From Pseudomonas sp. ABC1 (GTDB taxonomy: Bacteria > Pseudomonadota > Gammaproteobacteria > Pseudomonadales > Pseudomonadaceae), in assembly GCF_013395055.1 (NCBI RefSeq), contig NZ_CP058349.1:248001-312000 (forward strand): a DNA stretch of 64,000 nucleotides. The letters are read 5' to 3'. Below, one piece after another: positions 32,676-41,697 of the stretch. Position numbers and translations under genes: made by a program. The notes beneath the pieces are model-generated. The model searched no databases. It saw only the letters and a list, made by a program, of their open reading frames with translations, and had not been told where the DNA came from. The number at the start of each line of letters is the position of its first letter. Position 1 is the first letter of the stretch.

Positions 32676-34973
32676 TCAGGACAGGCCACCGAGCATGTCA
32701 CGCGCTTCCTGCTGTTGGGTCGGGTTACCCTCGCCGATCACTTCTTCGAGGATATCCCGGGCGCCATCGGCATCGCCCATGTCGATATAGGCACGGGCCA
32801 GGTCGAGTTTGGTGGTGATTTCATCGGTATCGGCCAGGAAGTCGAACTCCTCGGACAGATCGTCGGATGCCGGTTTGGCGGTATCGGCAATGAGCTCCTG
32901 CAGATCGGCGTCCACCTCGCCCAGGCTGGCGCTCAGGCTGCTCGGGTCCAGTTCGTTCACGGGCTCATCGGCATCGCTTTCCAGCGACAGGTCGAACGCC
33001 TCCGGCAAATCGGCGGCATCCGAGTCGTTCAGGTCAAACGCCTTCAGGTCTGGCTCGGCGTGCTCCTCCGGCTCGGTCGGCAGCGTATCGGTGGAGAAGT
33101 CCGCCTCTGGCGCGACGTCAGTCGGCGCGCGCTCGTCATGCGACTCGGCATCCAGATCGAAGCCTGTATCGGCCGACGGCTCGTCGAGCGAAAGGTCATC
33201 CTCATCCTCATCCTCATCCGCTGCCTGGGTGTCGGCGGGCTGCTCGGCGTCGAACTCCAGCTCATCCATGCTCAGATCGAAGGCATCGTCGAGGGAATCG
33301 ATGCCGAAGTCATCCTGCTCGGTGTCCGCCGCCGCTTCGACCGCAGCGTAGGCGGCCGTTGCCGCCGCAGTGGCACCGGCAAAGGACTGCATGGAGGGAT
33401 AACGCGCCTTCAACCGCTCCACATCCGCACTGGCCGCCGCATCGGCGCTCAATGCGGCCTCTTCACGGGCGAAGCCGTCACGGTCTTCCAGCTCGGCGTG
33501 GACCTCCATCAACTTGAGGCGCAGGTCCGTACGTTGTGGCTCGTCCTTGAGTGCGTTGCGCAGCAGGTCGGCAGCCTGATTGAAGCGACCGTAGGCGATG
33601 TAGATATCCGCCTGGGCCAGCGTATCGGAGGCCATCACCGCGCCTTTCAGCGGGTCTTCGACAGCGGCGTCCAGCGGCCTGCTGGGCGTAACGTCGACCA
33701 CATCGGCCGGTTCGAGCCGAATCACGTCCCGGGGCTTGCTACGCCTGGACCAGGCCAACAGGGCCAGCACCAGAAGCAGCAACGCACTGCCACCCAGACC
33801 GATCAGCCACCAGATATTGGACAGAAGCTTCCCGAACGGTCCCTCGCCTGCCGCACCAGCGCTTTCGCTCGACTCCAACTGCGCCTGCAGTGCAGCCAGT
33901 TGATCGTCCTTCAGTTGCATCAGGCGCTGGAGTTTATCCAGTTGCCCTTGCAAATCGTCCAGGCGCTCGCCCAGCTCGGTATTTTCGCGTTGTGTGGAGT
34001 CGAGCCGCTCCTGGGCCGTGGCCAATCGGTCGCGCAAGCCCTGAAGGCTCTCGTCGCCCGACTCGCCAGCCCCACCCGCCTTGCCCGCATCGGATGCGAC
34101 CAGGCGCAGGTTATCGCCGGTGGCGACGCGGGCCGGGGCATTGCCAGCCTTGTTACGAGCAGTGGCATCCAACTGCCGCGCACCGCTGCGGCCTTGCTTC
34201 CAACTGGCATTCTGTTCGGCGACACGGGCAATCGCCTGCCGCTGCGGCAGGCTGGCGACCTGCTCGGCACTGGGCAGGCGCAAGACCGCGCCGGTCTTGA
34301 GCAGATTGATATTGCCGTTGATGAAGGCCCCAGGGTTGAGTTCCTGGATAGCCAGCATGGTCTGTTGCACGCTACCGCCACGGCGATTGCGGGCAGCGAT
34401 TTCCCAGAGGGTATCTCGCGCCACCGTGCGGTACTGGCCCTGGGTGCTGGCCTTGGGCGCTGGCGCAGGCTCGGGGGCTTTTGCAGCCGTTGGCTCGCTG
34501 GCCGGCTTGGCCGTCAGCGGGGCACTGGCGAGGGGCAACTGCGGCGCAAGCGCAGCCGCCGCCTGGGGTTTGTAGAGCGGCGGGTCCAGCAACAGCGTGT
34601 ACTCACGCAGCACACGCCCATTGGGCCACTGCACGTCGACCAGGAAGCTCACATAAGGCTCGCGAACGGGCTTGCTCGACGAGACCCGGATGACGCTCCG
34701 GCCATCGGCTTGCAGCACTGGCGTGAAGCTCAGTTCGGACAGGAAGGCCTGGCGGTCGACGCCAGCTTTCCGGAAGTCTTCGATGGAGGCCAGTTTCGAT
34801 ACGACTTCCGTCGCCGACAGCCCCTGCACATCGAGCAACTCGATCTCGGCGGTCAATGGCTGGTTGAGGGCCGACTTCAGCTCGACCTTGCCCAGTTCCA
34901 GGGCGAACGCCGTGTGCGAGGTCAATGCTGTCGCCGCGGCAATTGCCAGCACCAGATTGCGAACCCTAGCCAT
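32676..34973 (-). CDS. fimV: FimV/HubP-type polar protein
   Basis: 765 residues. Signal peptide (MARVRNLVLAIAAATALTSHTAFA), periplasmic FimV start LELGKVELKSALNQPLTAEIELLDV, a LysM-like peptidoglycan-binding domain (about 195-255: YRTVARDTLWEIAARN ... LKTGAVLRLP), a coiled-coil stretch (LQGLRDRLATAQERLDSTQRENTELGERLDDLQGQLDKLQ), one membrane helix (about 380-400) and a long acidic cytoplasmic tail with the C-terminal FimV TPR motif (LARAYIDMGDADGARDILEEVIGEGN). FimV organises the cell pole for type IV pili and twitching. Shorter than the P. aeruginosa protein, mostly in the acidic part. ATG 34973 follows AGGAG. Confidence 0.92.
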   Translation of the reverse strand: MARVRNLVLAIAAATALTSHTAFALELGKVELKSALNQPLTAEIELLDVQGLSATEVVSKLASIEDFRKAGVDRQAFLSELSFTPVLQADGRSVIRVSSSKPVREPYVSFLVDVQWPNGRVLREYTLLLDPPLYKPQAAAALAPQLPLASAPLTAKPASEPTAAKAPEPAPAPKASTQGQYRTVARDTLWEIAARNRRGGSVQQTMLAIQELNPGAFINGNINLLKTGAVLRLPSAEQVASLPQRQAIARVAEQNASWKQGRSGARQLDATARNKAGNAPARVATGDNLRLVASDAGKAGGAGESGDESLQGLRDRLATAQERLDSTQRENTELGERLDDLQGQLDKLQRLMQLKDDQLAALQAQLESSESAGAAGEGPFGKLLSNIWWLIGLGGSALLLLVLALLAWSRRSKPRDVIRLEPADVVDVTPSRPLDAAVEDPLKGAVMASDTLAQADIYIAYGRFNQAADLLRNALKDEPQRTDLRLKLMEVHAELEDRDGFAREEAALSADAAASADVERLKARYPSMQSFAGATAAATAAYAAVEAAADTEQDDFGIDSLDDAFDLSMDELEFDAEQPADTQAADEDEDEDDLSLDEPSADTGFDLDAESHDERAPTDVAPEADFSTDTLPTEPEEHAEPDLKAFDLNDSDAADLPEAFDLSLESDADEPVNELDPSSLSASLGEVDADLQELIADTAKPASDDLSEEFDFLADTDEITTKLDLARAYIDMGDADGARDILEEVIGEGNPTQQQEARDMLGGLS

Positions 34974-35070
34974 CGTTTGACTCCTTGTTTTTCCCGCCGG
35001 AGCCACGGCAGCGCGCATGACGCTGCCGGAACCAGTTGGAACGCTTCTTCGAATAGTCCGCAAGTATCTT

Positions 35071-36030
35071 TTACAGATAGTGTTTTATCAATAACTCAGC
35101 CGATTCCAGGGCATTGGAAACCGTACCTTTCTTCAGGCCATCAGCGACCAGCCACAGGTCGATCGAACAAGGGTCGTGGGCGACCGCACGCAAGCGGCCC
35201 ACACTGATACGCGCCTGCCCGACGGCGTCCTCGACCACGCCCGGCGTGTTTTCCTCGGTGATCAAGTCGATGTCGTCCGCCCCGGCAAGGCTGTTTTCGA
35301 TTGCAGCCATGTCCACCGGACGGGAGCCGATCAGCGACAGGCTGATGCCTTCGCCGAAGAACACTGGCGTCTGGATACAGGCAACCGATACCGGCAACCC
35401 AGGCTGGCCCAGCAGCGCCAGCAACTCGGCGTGGATACGCTGCTCGAATCCATGCTCATCACTGGCGAAGACGTTGAACGCAACCTGGCGTCCGAACAGG
35501 CGCGGCTCCAGCGGTCGTGCGTTCAGCAGCTCGGCGGTCTGCCGGGCCAGTTCCCTGACACCGGCATTGCCATGGGCCGATACCGGCAGGCATACGGACG
35601 CCACGATACGTTGCAGGTCGAGCAGGTGCCGTATCGGCGCCAGGGCGCCCAGCAGCGTCACCACACTCGACGCCGGTGTGGCGACCTGGCGGGCCAGCGC
35701 CTCGGGCGCACTCCAGCCAGGCACCAGCAAGGGTAGAGACTGCTGCCCGGACAGGTCGACCAGCAATCGCTCCGACGCCTGCACACGCTGGAAAATCGCC
35801 TCGCTCCCTTGCACGAAAAAGACCAGCGCCACCTTGGCGAAGTCGAAATCCTCGACCTCACGCACGCGCAGATTGCGTCCACGGAATGTCAACGAATGCC
35901 CAAGCGCTTCGGCACTGCCAAGCAGGTGCAACTCTCCGACGGGCAATGCGCACTCGTCCAATTGCTCGACGAGCGCTTCACCGACCAGGCCGGAGGCTCC
36001 CACGATGGCGATATCGACAGGCTGGGACAT
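35071..36030 (-). CDS. Asd-like protein (Usg type), probably not catalytic
   Basis: 319-residue paralogue of aspartate-semialdehyde dehydrogenase. The NAD(P)-binding start DIAIVGASGLVGEALVEQL is intact, but the segment that should carry the active-site Cys (NxGC in true enzymes) reads TPASSVVTLLGALAPI, with no Cys. Such Usg-like proteins sit beside asd or truA in many gammaproteobacteria and have no known reaction. 102 bp separate it from the true asd. Confidence 0.85.
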   Translation of the reverse strand: MSQPVDIAIVGASGLVGEALVEQLDECALPVGELHLLGSAEALGHSLTFRGRNLRVREVEDFDFAKVALVFFVQGSEAIFQRVQASERLLVDLSGQQSLPLLVPGWSAPEALARQVATPASSVVTLLGALAPIRHLLDLQRIVASVCLPVSAHGNAGVRELARQTAELLNARPLEPRLFGRQVAFNVFASDEHGFEQRIHAELLALLGQPGLPVSVACIQTPVFFGEGISLSLIGSRPVDMAAIENSLAGADDIDLITEENTPGVVEDAVGQARISVGRLRAVAHDPCSIDLWLVADGLKKGTVSNALESAELLIKHYL

Positions 36031-36132
36031 GCTTTTTCCTCGGAACGAAAAATAGAAAAAGCGCCACGACGATGCGGGCGCTTGGAAAGTGTGGCCACGC
36101 GCAAGCGCGTACAGCGCCTGCGGTGCGGCAGG

Positions 36133-37245
36133 TCAGCGTTCGAGCAGGATGCGCAGCATGCGCCGCAGCGGCTCGGCGGCCCCCCACAGCAACTGGTCGC
36201 CAACGGTGAACGCACCGAGGAAGTGCGAGCCCATGTTGAGCTTGCGCAGACGGCCCACTGGCACGTTGAGCGTACCGGTGATGGCAGCCGGACTCAGCTC
36301 GCGCATGCTGTCGTCGCGGTGGTTCGGCACCAGCCTGACCCAGGGATTGTGCTGACTGATCAGGCCTTCGATATCGGCAATCGGCACATCCTTGTTCAGC
36401 TTGATGGTCAGCGCCTGGCTGTGGCAGCGCATGGCACCGACTCGCACGCAGATACCGTCGACCGGGATCGGGCTCTTGAAGCGACCGAGGATCTTGTTGG
36501 TCTCGGCCTGAGCCTTCCACTCTTCACGGCTCTGCCCGTTGGGCAGTTCCTTGTCGATGTAGGGGATCAGGCTACCGGCCAGCGGCACGCCGAAGTTGTC
36601 CACCGGGAACGACTCGTCGCGCTGGGTCTGGGCGACCTTGCGGTCGATCTCGAGGATGGCGCTGGCCGGGTTGGCCAGGTCATCGGCGACCGACTGGTGG
36701 ATGGTGCCCATCTGGCGGATCAGCTCACGCATGTTCTGCGCACCGGCGCCCGAAGCGGCCTGGTAGGTCATGGCGCTCATCCACTCCACCAGCCCGGCTT
36801 CGAACAGCCCGCCCAGCCCCATCAGCATCAGGCTGACGGTGCAGTTGCCGCCGATGTAATTGCGGGTGCCGGCATCCAGTTGCTGGTCGATGACCTTGCG
36901 GTTCACCGGATCCAGCACGATCACCGCGTCGTCCTGCATGCGCAGGCTGGAGGCGGCGTCGATCCAGTAACCGTTCCAGCCAGCCTCGCGCAGCTTGGGG
37001 AAGACTTCGTTGGTGTAGTCACCGCCCTGGCAGGTCAGGATCACGTCCAGGCCTTTCAGCTCTTCGATGCTGTAGGCATCCTTCAGTGCAGCCGTTTCCT
37101 TGCCAATGTCCGGGCCCTGGCCGCCGACGTTGGAGGTGGTGAAAAACACGGGCTCGATCAGGTCGAAGTCCCGCTCTTCCAGCATCCGCTGCATGAGCAC
37201 GGAACCGACCATTCCGCGCCAACCGATCAGACCTACACGTTTCAT
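36133..37245 (-). CDS. asd: Aspartate-semialdehyde dehydrogenase
   Basis: 370-residue NADPH enzyme that makes aspartate semialdehyde, branch point for Lys, diaminopimelate, Met, Thr and Ile. Seen: VGLIGWRGMVGSVLMQRM, FFTTSNVGG, and the catalytic Cys in YIGGNCTVSLML; QAASGAGA and the later RVGAMRCHSQA His motif follow. ATG 37245 (MKRVGL) is chosen over the upstream ATG 37266 because it fits the family start. Confidence 0.95.
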   Translation of the reverse strand: MKRVGLIGWRGMVGSVLMQRMLEERDFDLIEPVFFTTSNVGGQGPDIGKETAALKDAYSIEELKGLDVILTCQGGDYTNEVFPKLREAGWNGYWIDAASSLRMQDDAVIVLDPVNRKVIDQQLDAGTRNYIGGNCTVSLMLMGLGGLFEAGLVEWMSAMTYQAASGAGAQNMRELIRQMGTIHQSVADDLANPASAILEIDRKVAQTQRDESFPVDNFGVPLAGSLIPYIDKELPNGQSREEWKAQAETNKILGRFKSPIPVDGICVRVGAMRCHSQALTIKLNKDVPIADIEGLISQHNPWVRLVPNHRDDSMRELSPAAITGTLNVPVGRLRKLNMGSHFLGAFTVGDQLLWGAAEPLRRMLRILLER

Positions 37246-37299
37246 CGCAACTACACCTATATGCAAGTGACCCGCCGAGTGAAATGACGGGCCAAGAGA

Positions 37300-38382
37300 T
37301 TACAACTTCGCGAGCGCTTCGACCACCGCGTCGCCCATCTGCGCAGTCCCGACGCGCGTCTGGCCTTCGGACCAGATGTCGCCAGTGCGCAGGCCCTGGT
37401 CCAGTACATCGCTGACGGCGCGTTCGATGGCGTCAGCCGCGGCAACCTGGCCGAAGCTGTAGCGCAGCATCATGGACACCGAGAGGATGGTCGCCAGCGG
37501 GTTGGCAATACCTTTGCCCGCAATATCCGGAGCCGAACCATGGCAAGGCTCGTACATGCCCTTGTTATCGCTGTCCAGCGAGGCGGACGGCAGCATGCCG
37601 ATGGAACCGGTGAGCATCGAGGCTTCATCGGAGAGGATGTCGCCGAACATGTTGTCGGTGACGATCACGTCGAACTGCTTCGGCGCACGCACCAGTTGCA
37701 TGGCCGCGTTGTCGACATACATGTGCGACAGCTCGACGTCCGGGTAATCCTTGCCGACCTCTTCCACCACCGCACGCCACAACTGGCTGGAGGCCAGCAC
37801 ATTGGCCTTGTCCACCGAGCACAGTTTCTTGTCGCGCACGCGCGCCATGTCGAAACCGACCTTGGCGATGCGGCGGATTTCGCTCTCGCTGTACGGTAGC
37901 GTGTCGTAAGCCATGCGCTCGCCGTTCTCCAGCAGCTTGCTCTCGCGCGGCTGGCCGAAATAGATGCCGCCGGTCAGCTCACGCACGATGAGGATGTCCA
38001 GCCCGGCGACCACTTCCGGCTTGAGGCTGGAGGCACTGGCCAGTTGCGGGTAGAGGATGGCCGGACGCAGGTTGCCGAACAGGCCCAGTTGCGAACGGAT
38101 CTTCAGCAGGCCGCGCTCGGGGCGGATGGCCGGGTCGATGGTGTCCCACTTCGGCCCGCCGACCGCACCCAGCAGTACGGCATCGGCGGCACGGGCGCGG
38201 TCCAGGGTTTCGTCGGCCAGCGGCACGCCGTAGCGGTCGATGGCGGCACCACCGAGGTCATCGAAGCTCAGCTCGAAATCCAGCGCGAACTTGTCGTTGG
38301 CCAGTTTCAATACCTTGACCGCTTCGGCAACGATTTCCGGGCCGATACCGTCACCGGAGAGAATCAGAATCTGTTTGGACAT
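37300..38382 (-). CDS. leuB: 3-isopropylmalate dehydrogenase
   Basis: 360-residue NAD enzyme of leucine synthesis. Start ILILSGDGIGPEIVAEAVKVL, VGGPKWD, RELTGGIYFGQPRE, the metal-binding TDNMFGDILSDEASMLTGSIGMLPSASL and EPCHGSAPDIAGKGIANPLA are all as expected. ATG 38382 (MSKQIL) is supported by GGAAACTCC-type upstream purines. Between it and leuD is only a hairpin, no gene. Confidence 0.95.
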   Translation of the reverse strand: MSKQILILSGDGIGPEIVAEAVKVLKLANDKFALDFELSFDDLGGAAIDRYGVPLADETLDRARAADAVLLGAVGGPKWDTIDPAIRPERGLLKIRSQLGLFGNLRPAILYPQLASASSLKPEVVAGLDILIVRELTGGIYFGQPRESKLLENGERMAYDTLPYSESEIRRIAKVGFDMARVRDKKLCSVDKANVLASSQLWRAVVEEVGKDYPDVELSHMYVDNAAMQLVRAPKQFDVIVTDNMFGDILSDEASMLTGSIGMLPSASLDSDNKGMYEPCHGSAPDIAGKGIANPLATILSVSMMLRYSFGQVAAADAIERAVSDVLDQGLRTGDIWSEGQTRVGTAQMGDAVVEALAKL

Positions 38383-38406
38383 GGGAGTTTCCTTCGGAAA
38401 TAACTG

Positions 38407-38456
38407 CACGCTTCAAGGAGTGTCGCCGCTACGTGCGGCTTACCGCTTGAAGCGTG
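38407..38456. repeat. Nested hairpin between leuD and leuB
   Basis: Outer perfect 11-bp arms CACGCTTCAAG (38407-38417) and CTTGAAGCGTG (38446-38456) enclose an inner 5-bp stem GCCGC/GCGGC (38425-38429, 38435-38439). It fills almost the whole 83-bp leuD-leuB gap. Confidence 0.65.
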
Positions 38457-38465
38457 TCGCTGTCG

Positions 38466-39119
38466 TTAGCGGATCGCGCCGAACAGCCAGGGCTGGTTGC
38501 TGCGATAGGTTTCTTCGAATGCCTTGATCTGCTCGCTGGCCTGCAGGGTCAGGCCGATATCGTCCAGGCCGTTGAGCAGGCAATGCTTGCGGAATTCATC
38601 CACCTCGAAGGCGTATTGCTTGCCGTCCGGGCGGGTGACCGTCTGCGCCTGCAGGTCGACGGTCAACTGGTAGCCTTCCTCGGCCTCGGCCTCGGCCTGC
38701 TGGAACAGCTCGTCGACTTCTTCATCCTTGAGGATGATCGGCAACAGCCCGTTCTTGAAGCTGTTGTTGAAGAAGATATCGGCGAAGCTCGGCGCGATCA
38801 CGGTGCGGAAGCCGTATTCGTCCAGCGCCCAGGGCGCATGCTCGCGACTGGAGCCACAACCGAAGTTCTCGCGGGCCAGCAATACGCTGGCGCCCTTGTA
38901 GCGCGGGAAGTTCAGCACGAAGTCGGTGTTGATCGGTCGCTTCGAGTTGTCCTGGTTCGGCTGGCCGACGTCCAGATAGCGCCACTCATCGAACAGGTTG
39001 GGGCCGAAGCCGGTGCGCTTGATCGACTTGAGGAATTGCTTGGGGATGATCTGGTCGGTGTCGACATTGGCGCGATCCAGCGGGCAGACCAGGCCGGTGT
39101 GTTGGGTAAAGGCTTTCAT
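38466..39119 (-). CDS. leuD: 3-isopropylmalate dehydratase small subunit
   Basis: 217-residue partner of LeuC. Features: CPLDRANVDTDQIIPKQFLKSI, NFGCGSSREHAPWAL (substrate loop) and AELRS-like IAPSFADIFFNNSFKNGLLPI. Starts 10 bp after leuC. Normal length. Confidence 0.95.
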   Translation of the reverse strand: MKAFTQHTGLVCPLDRANVDTDQIIPKQFLKSIKRTGFGPNLFDEWRYLDVGQPNQDNSKRPINTDFVLNFPRYKGASVLLARENFGCGSSREHAPWALDEYGFRTVIAPSFADIFFNNSFKNGLLPIILKDEEVDELFQQAEAEAEEGYQLTVDLQAQTVTRPDGKQYAFEVDEFRKHCLLNGLDDIGLTLQASEQIKAFEETYRSNQPWLFGAIR

Positions 39120-39129
39120 GCTGTGCTCC

Positions 39130-40557
39130 TCAGGCCTGGGTCAATTCGCGAACGTCGATGAAGTGGCCGGTCACCGCGGCGGCGGCGGCCATCGCCGGGC
39201 TGACCAGGTGGGTACGGCCGCCGGCGCCCTGGCGCCCTTCGAAGTTGCGGTTCGAGGTGGAGGCGCAATGCTCGCCATTGCCCAATTTGTCCGGGTTCAT
39301 CGCCAGGCACATGGAACAGCCTGGCTCACGCCATTCGAAACCGGCCTCGATGAAAATACGGTCCAGCCCTTCCTGCTCGGCCTGGGCCTTGACCAGGCCG
39401 GAGCCTGGCACCACCAGCGCCTGCTTGACCGTCGCGGCAACCTTGCGGCCCTTGGCCACTTCGGCGGCGGCGCGCAGGTCTTCGATGCGCGAGTTGGTGC
39501 AGGAACCGATAAAGACGCGGTCGAGGCGGATATCGGTGATCGGCTGGTTGGCCGTCAACCCCATGTATTTCAGCGCACGAACGATGGAGTCACGCTTGAC
39601 CGGGTCGCTCTCACGCTCTGGATCAGGCACGTTCTGATCGACCGCCAGCACCATTTCCGGCGACGTGCCCCAACTGACCTGGGGCTTGATGTCCTCGGCA
39701 CGCAGTTCGACCACGGTGTCGAACACCGCGTCCTCGTCGGACACCAGGCCTTCCCAGAGCGCTACTGCCTTGTTCCAGTCGGCGCCCTTAGGCGCATAGG
39801 GGCGATCCTTGACGTAGGCGATGGTCTTGTCATCGACGGCAACCAACCCCACGCGCGCACCAGCTTCGATGGACATGTTGCAGATGGTCATGCGCCCTTC
39901 CAGCGACAGGTCGCGGATCGCACTGCCAGCGAACTCCAGCGCATGGCCATTGCCACCGGCGGTACCGATCTCGCCGATCACCGCCAGCACGATGTCCTTG
40001 GCGGTGACGCCAACGGGCAGCTTGCCCTCGACGCGCACCACCATGTTCTTCATCTTCTTCGCCACCAGGCACTGGGTCGCCAGCACATGCTCCACTTCGG
40101 AGGTGCCGATACCGTGGGCCAGCGCACCGAAAGCACCATGGGTGGAGGTGTGCGAATCACCGCAGACCACGGTCATGCCCGGCAGGGTCGCACCCTGCTC
40201 CGGGCCGACTACGTGCACGATGCCCTGGCGCACGTCGTTCATCTTGAATTCGAGGATGCCGAAATCGTCACAGTTCTCGTCCAGGGTTCGCACCTGGATA
40301 CGCGACACTTCGTCGGCGATGGCATCCAGCCCGCCCAGGCGCTCGGCGCGGGTGGTCGGTACGTTGTGATCGGGCGTGGCGATGTTGGCGTCGATGCGCC
40401 AGGGCTTGCGCCCGGCCAGGCGCAGGCCTTCGAAAGCCTGGGGCGAAGTCACTTCATGGAGGATATGACGGTCGATGTAGATCAGCGACGAACCGTCGTC
40501 GCGACGTGTGACCTCGTGCATTTCCCAGAGCTTGTCATAGAGTGTTTTGCCAGCCAT
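39130..40557 (-). CDS. leuC: 3-isopropylmalate dehydratase large subunit
   Basis: 475-residue aconitase-family subunit holding the 4Fe-4S cluster that isomerises isopropylmalate. Cluster Cys are in FIGSCTNSRIEDLR and GCSMCLAMNPD; the substrate motifs DRHILHEVTSPQAFEGL and VCGDSHTSTHGAFGALAHGIG are present. First gene of leuCD(B). The LysR gene that normally sits just upstream in Pseudomonas is 3.8 kb away here. Confidence 0.95.
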   Translation of the reverse strand: MAGKTLYDKLWEMHEVTRRDDGSSLIYIDRHILHEVTSPQAFEGLRLAGRKPWRIDANIATPDHNVPTTRAERLGGLDAIADEVSRIQVRTLDENCDDFGILEFKMNDVRQGIVHVVGPEQGATLPGMTVVCGDSHTSTHGAFGALAHGIGTSEVEHVLATQCLVAKKMKNMVVRVEGKLPVGVTAKDIVLAVIGEIGTAGGNGHALEFAGSAIRDLSLEGRMTICNMSIEAGARVGLVAVDDKTIAYVKDRPYAPKGADWNKAVALWEGLVSDEDAVFDTVVELRAEDIKPQVSWGTSPEMVLAVDQNVPDPERESDPVKRDSIVRALKYMGLTANQPITDIRLDRVFIGSCTNSRIEDLRAAAEVAKGRKVAATVKQALVVPGSGLVKAQAEQEGLDRIFIEAGFEWREPGCSMCLAMNPDKLGNGEHCASTSNRNFEGRQGAGGRTHLVSPAMAAAAAVTGHFIDVRELTQA

Positions 40558-40773
40558 CTATCGGTCCTCATCAGGGCGTTTCTATGCACGGGGCACATGG
40601 CCCCTCTGCTTATGAGGACAATGCTAGGGGCTTATATCGAATTACTCAAATTCATATTTTTTATCCAAAAGATTCCCATCAGGAATGCATCAAGTGAACT
40701 ATTTCATTGTGCTGGCGGCCATTCGTAAATAAAAATAAGAATGAGTCATGATAATCGACCTTTGGAGATCCCG
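40558..40773. promoter_or_regulatory. Divergent promoter region leuC / metal importer, with Fur-like half-site
   Basis: 216 bp, AT-rich from 40630 to 40750. Close to the importer gene is AAGAATGAGTCATGATAAT (about 40735-40753), which contains a good TGATAAT half of a Fur/Mur box and a poorer other half. A metal-dependent repressor site is plausible. Confidence 0.35.
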
Positions 40774-41697
40774 ATGACGACGACACGCCGCTCTATCCTG
40801 CACTGGCTGGCCACCGGCCTGGCCGCGATCGGCATCGCCAGCAGCAGTCTCCTGGCCAACGCCCAGGAGCCGGAGCAGCCTAAATTCAAGGTCGTCACCA
40901 CCTTTACCGTGATCGCCGATATCGCGCAGAACGTCGCCGGCGATGCCGCCATCGTCGAGTCGATCACCAAGCCAGGGGCGGAAATCCACAATTACCAGCC
41001 GACACCTGGCGACCTGGCCAAGGGCCAGGGTGCGCAATTGATCCTGTGGAACGGCATGGGCCTGGAGCTGTGGTTCGAGAAGTTCTTCCAGCGCATGAAG
41101 GACGTACCCAGCGTGGTGGTCAGCGAAGGCATCGAACCGATCGGCATTGCCGAGGGGCCCTACACTGGCAAGCCCAATCCCCACGCCTGGATGTCGCCTG
41201 CCTCGGCGCTGGTCTATGTCGATAACATCCGTGATGCACTGGTCCGCCACGACCCGGCCAACGCGGCCATCTACCAGGCCAACGCCGAGACCTACAAGGC
41301 ACGCATCAACGCCAGCATCGAACCCATCCGCGAACGCCTCGCGCAACTGCCGCCGGAAAAACGCTGGCTGGTCAGCAGTGAAGGCGCCTTCAGCTACCTG
41401 GCCCGCGACTTTGGCTTGAAGGAGCTGTACCTGTGGCCGATCAATGCCGACCAGCAGGGCACCCCGCAACAGGTGCGCAAGGTCATCGACGTGGTGCGCA
41501 GCCAGGGTATCCCGGCCATTTTCAGTGAAAGCACCATTTCCCCCGCCCCGGCCCGCCAGGTCGCCCGTGAGGCGGGCATCCACTATGGCGGCGTGCTCTA
41601 TGTAGACTCCCTGAGCGAGCCGACCGGCCCGGTGCCCAGCTACCTGGACCTGCTCACCGTCACCTCCCGCACGATCGCCGAGGGCCTGTCCCAGTGA
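40774..41697 (+). CDS. sitA: Manganese/iron ABC transporter substrate-binding protein, SitA/YfeA type
   Basis: 307-residue periplasmic metal-binding protein with a signal peptide (twin-Arg-like RR at the start, cut near ANAQEP). Cluster A-I features: VVTTFTVIADIAQNVAGD, the first metal His in GAEIHNYQPTPGDL, the second in PNPHAWMSP, Glu in SSEGAFSYLA and Asp near the end (YVDSLSE). The E/D ligand set and lack of a His-rich loop favour Mn/Fe over Zn. ATG 40774 has GGAG at 40764-40767. Confidence 0.88.
   Translation: MTTTRRSILHWLATGLAAIGIASSSLLANAQEPEQPKFKVVTTFTVIADIAQNVAGDAAIVESITKPGAEIHNYQPTPGDLAKGQGAQLILWNGMGLELWFEKFFQRMKDVPSVVVSEGIEPIGIAEGPYTGKPNPHAWMSPASALVYVDNIRDALVRHDPANAAIYQANAETYKARINASIEPIRERLAQLPPEKRWLVSSEGAFSYLARDFGLKELYLWPINADQQGTPQQVRKVIDVVRSQGIPAIFSESTISPAPARQVAREAGIHYGGVLYVDSLSEPTGPVPSYLDLLTVTSRTIAEGLSQ

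Noticed and set aside
32640..35207. 855-codon plus-strand frame opposite fimV
   Set aside because: Shadow of fimV; no family features, while the minus-strand product is clearly FimV.
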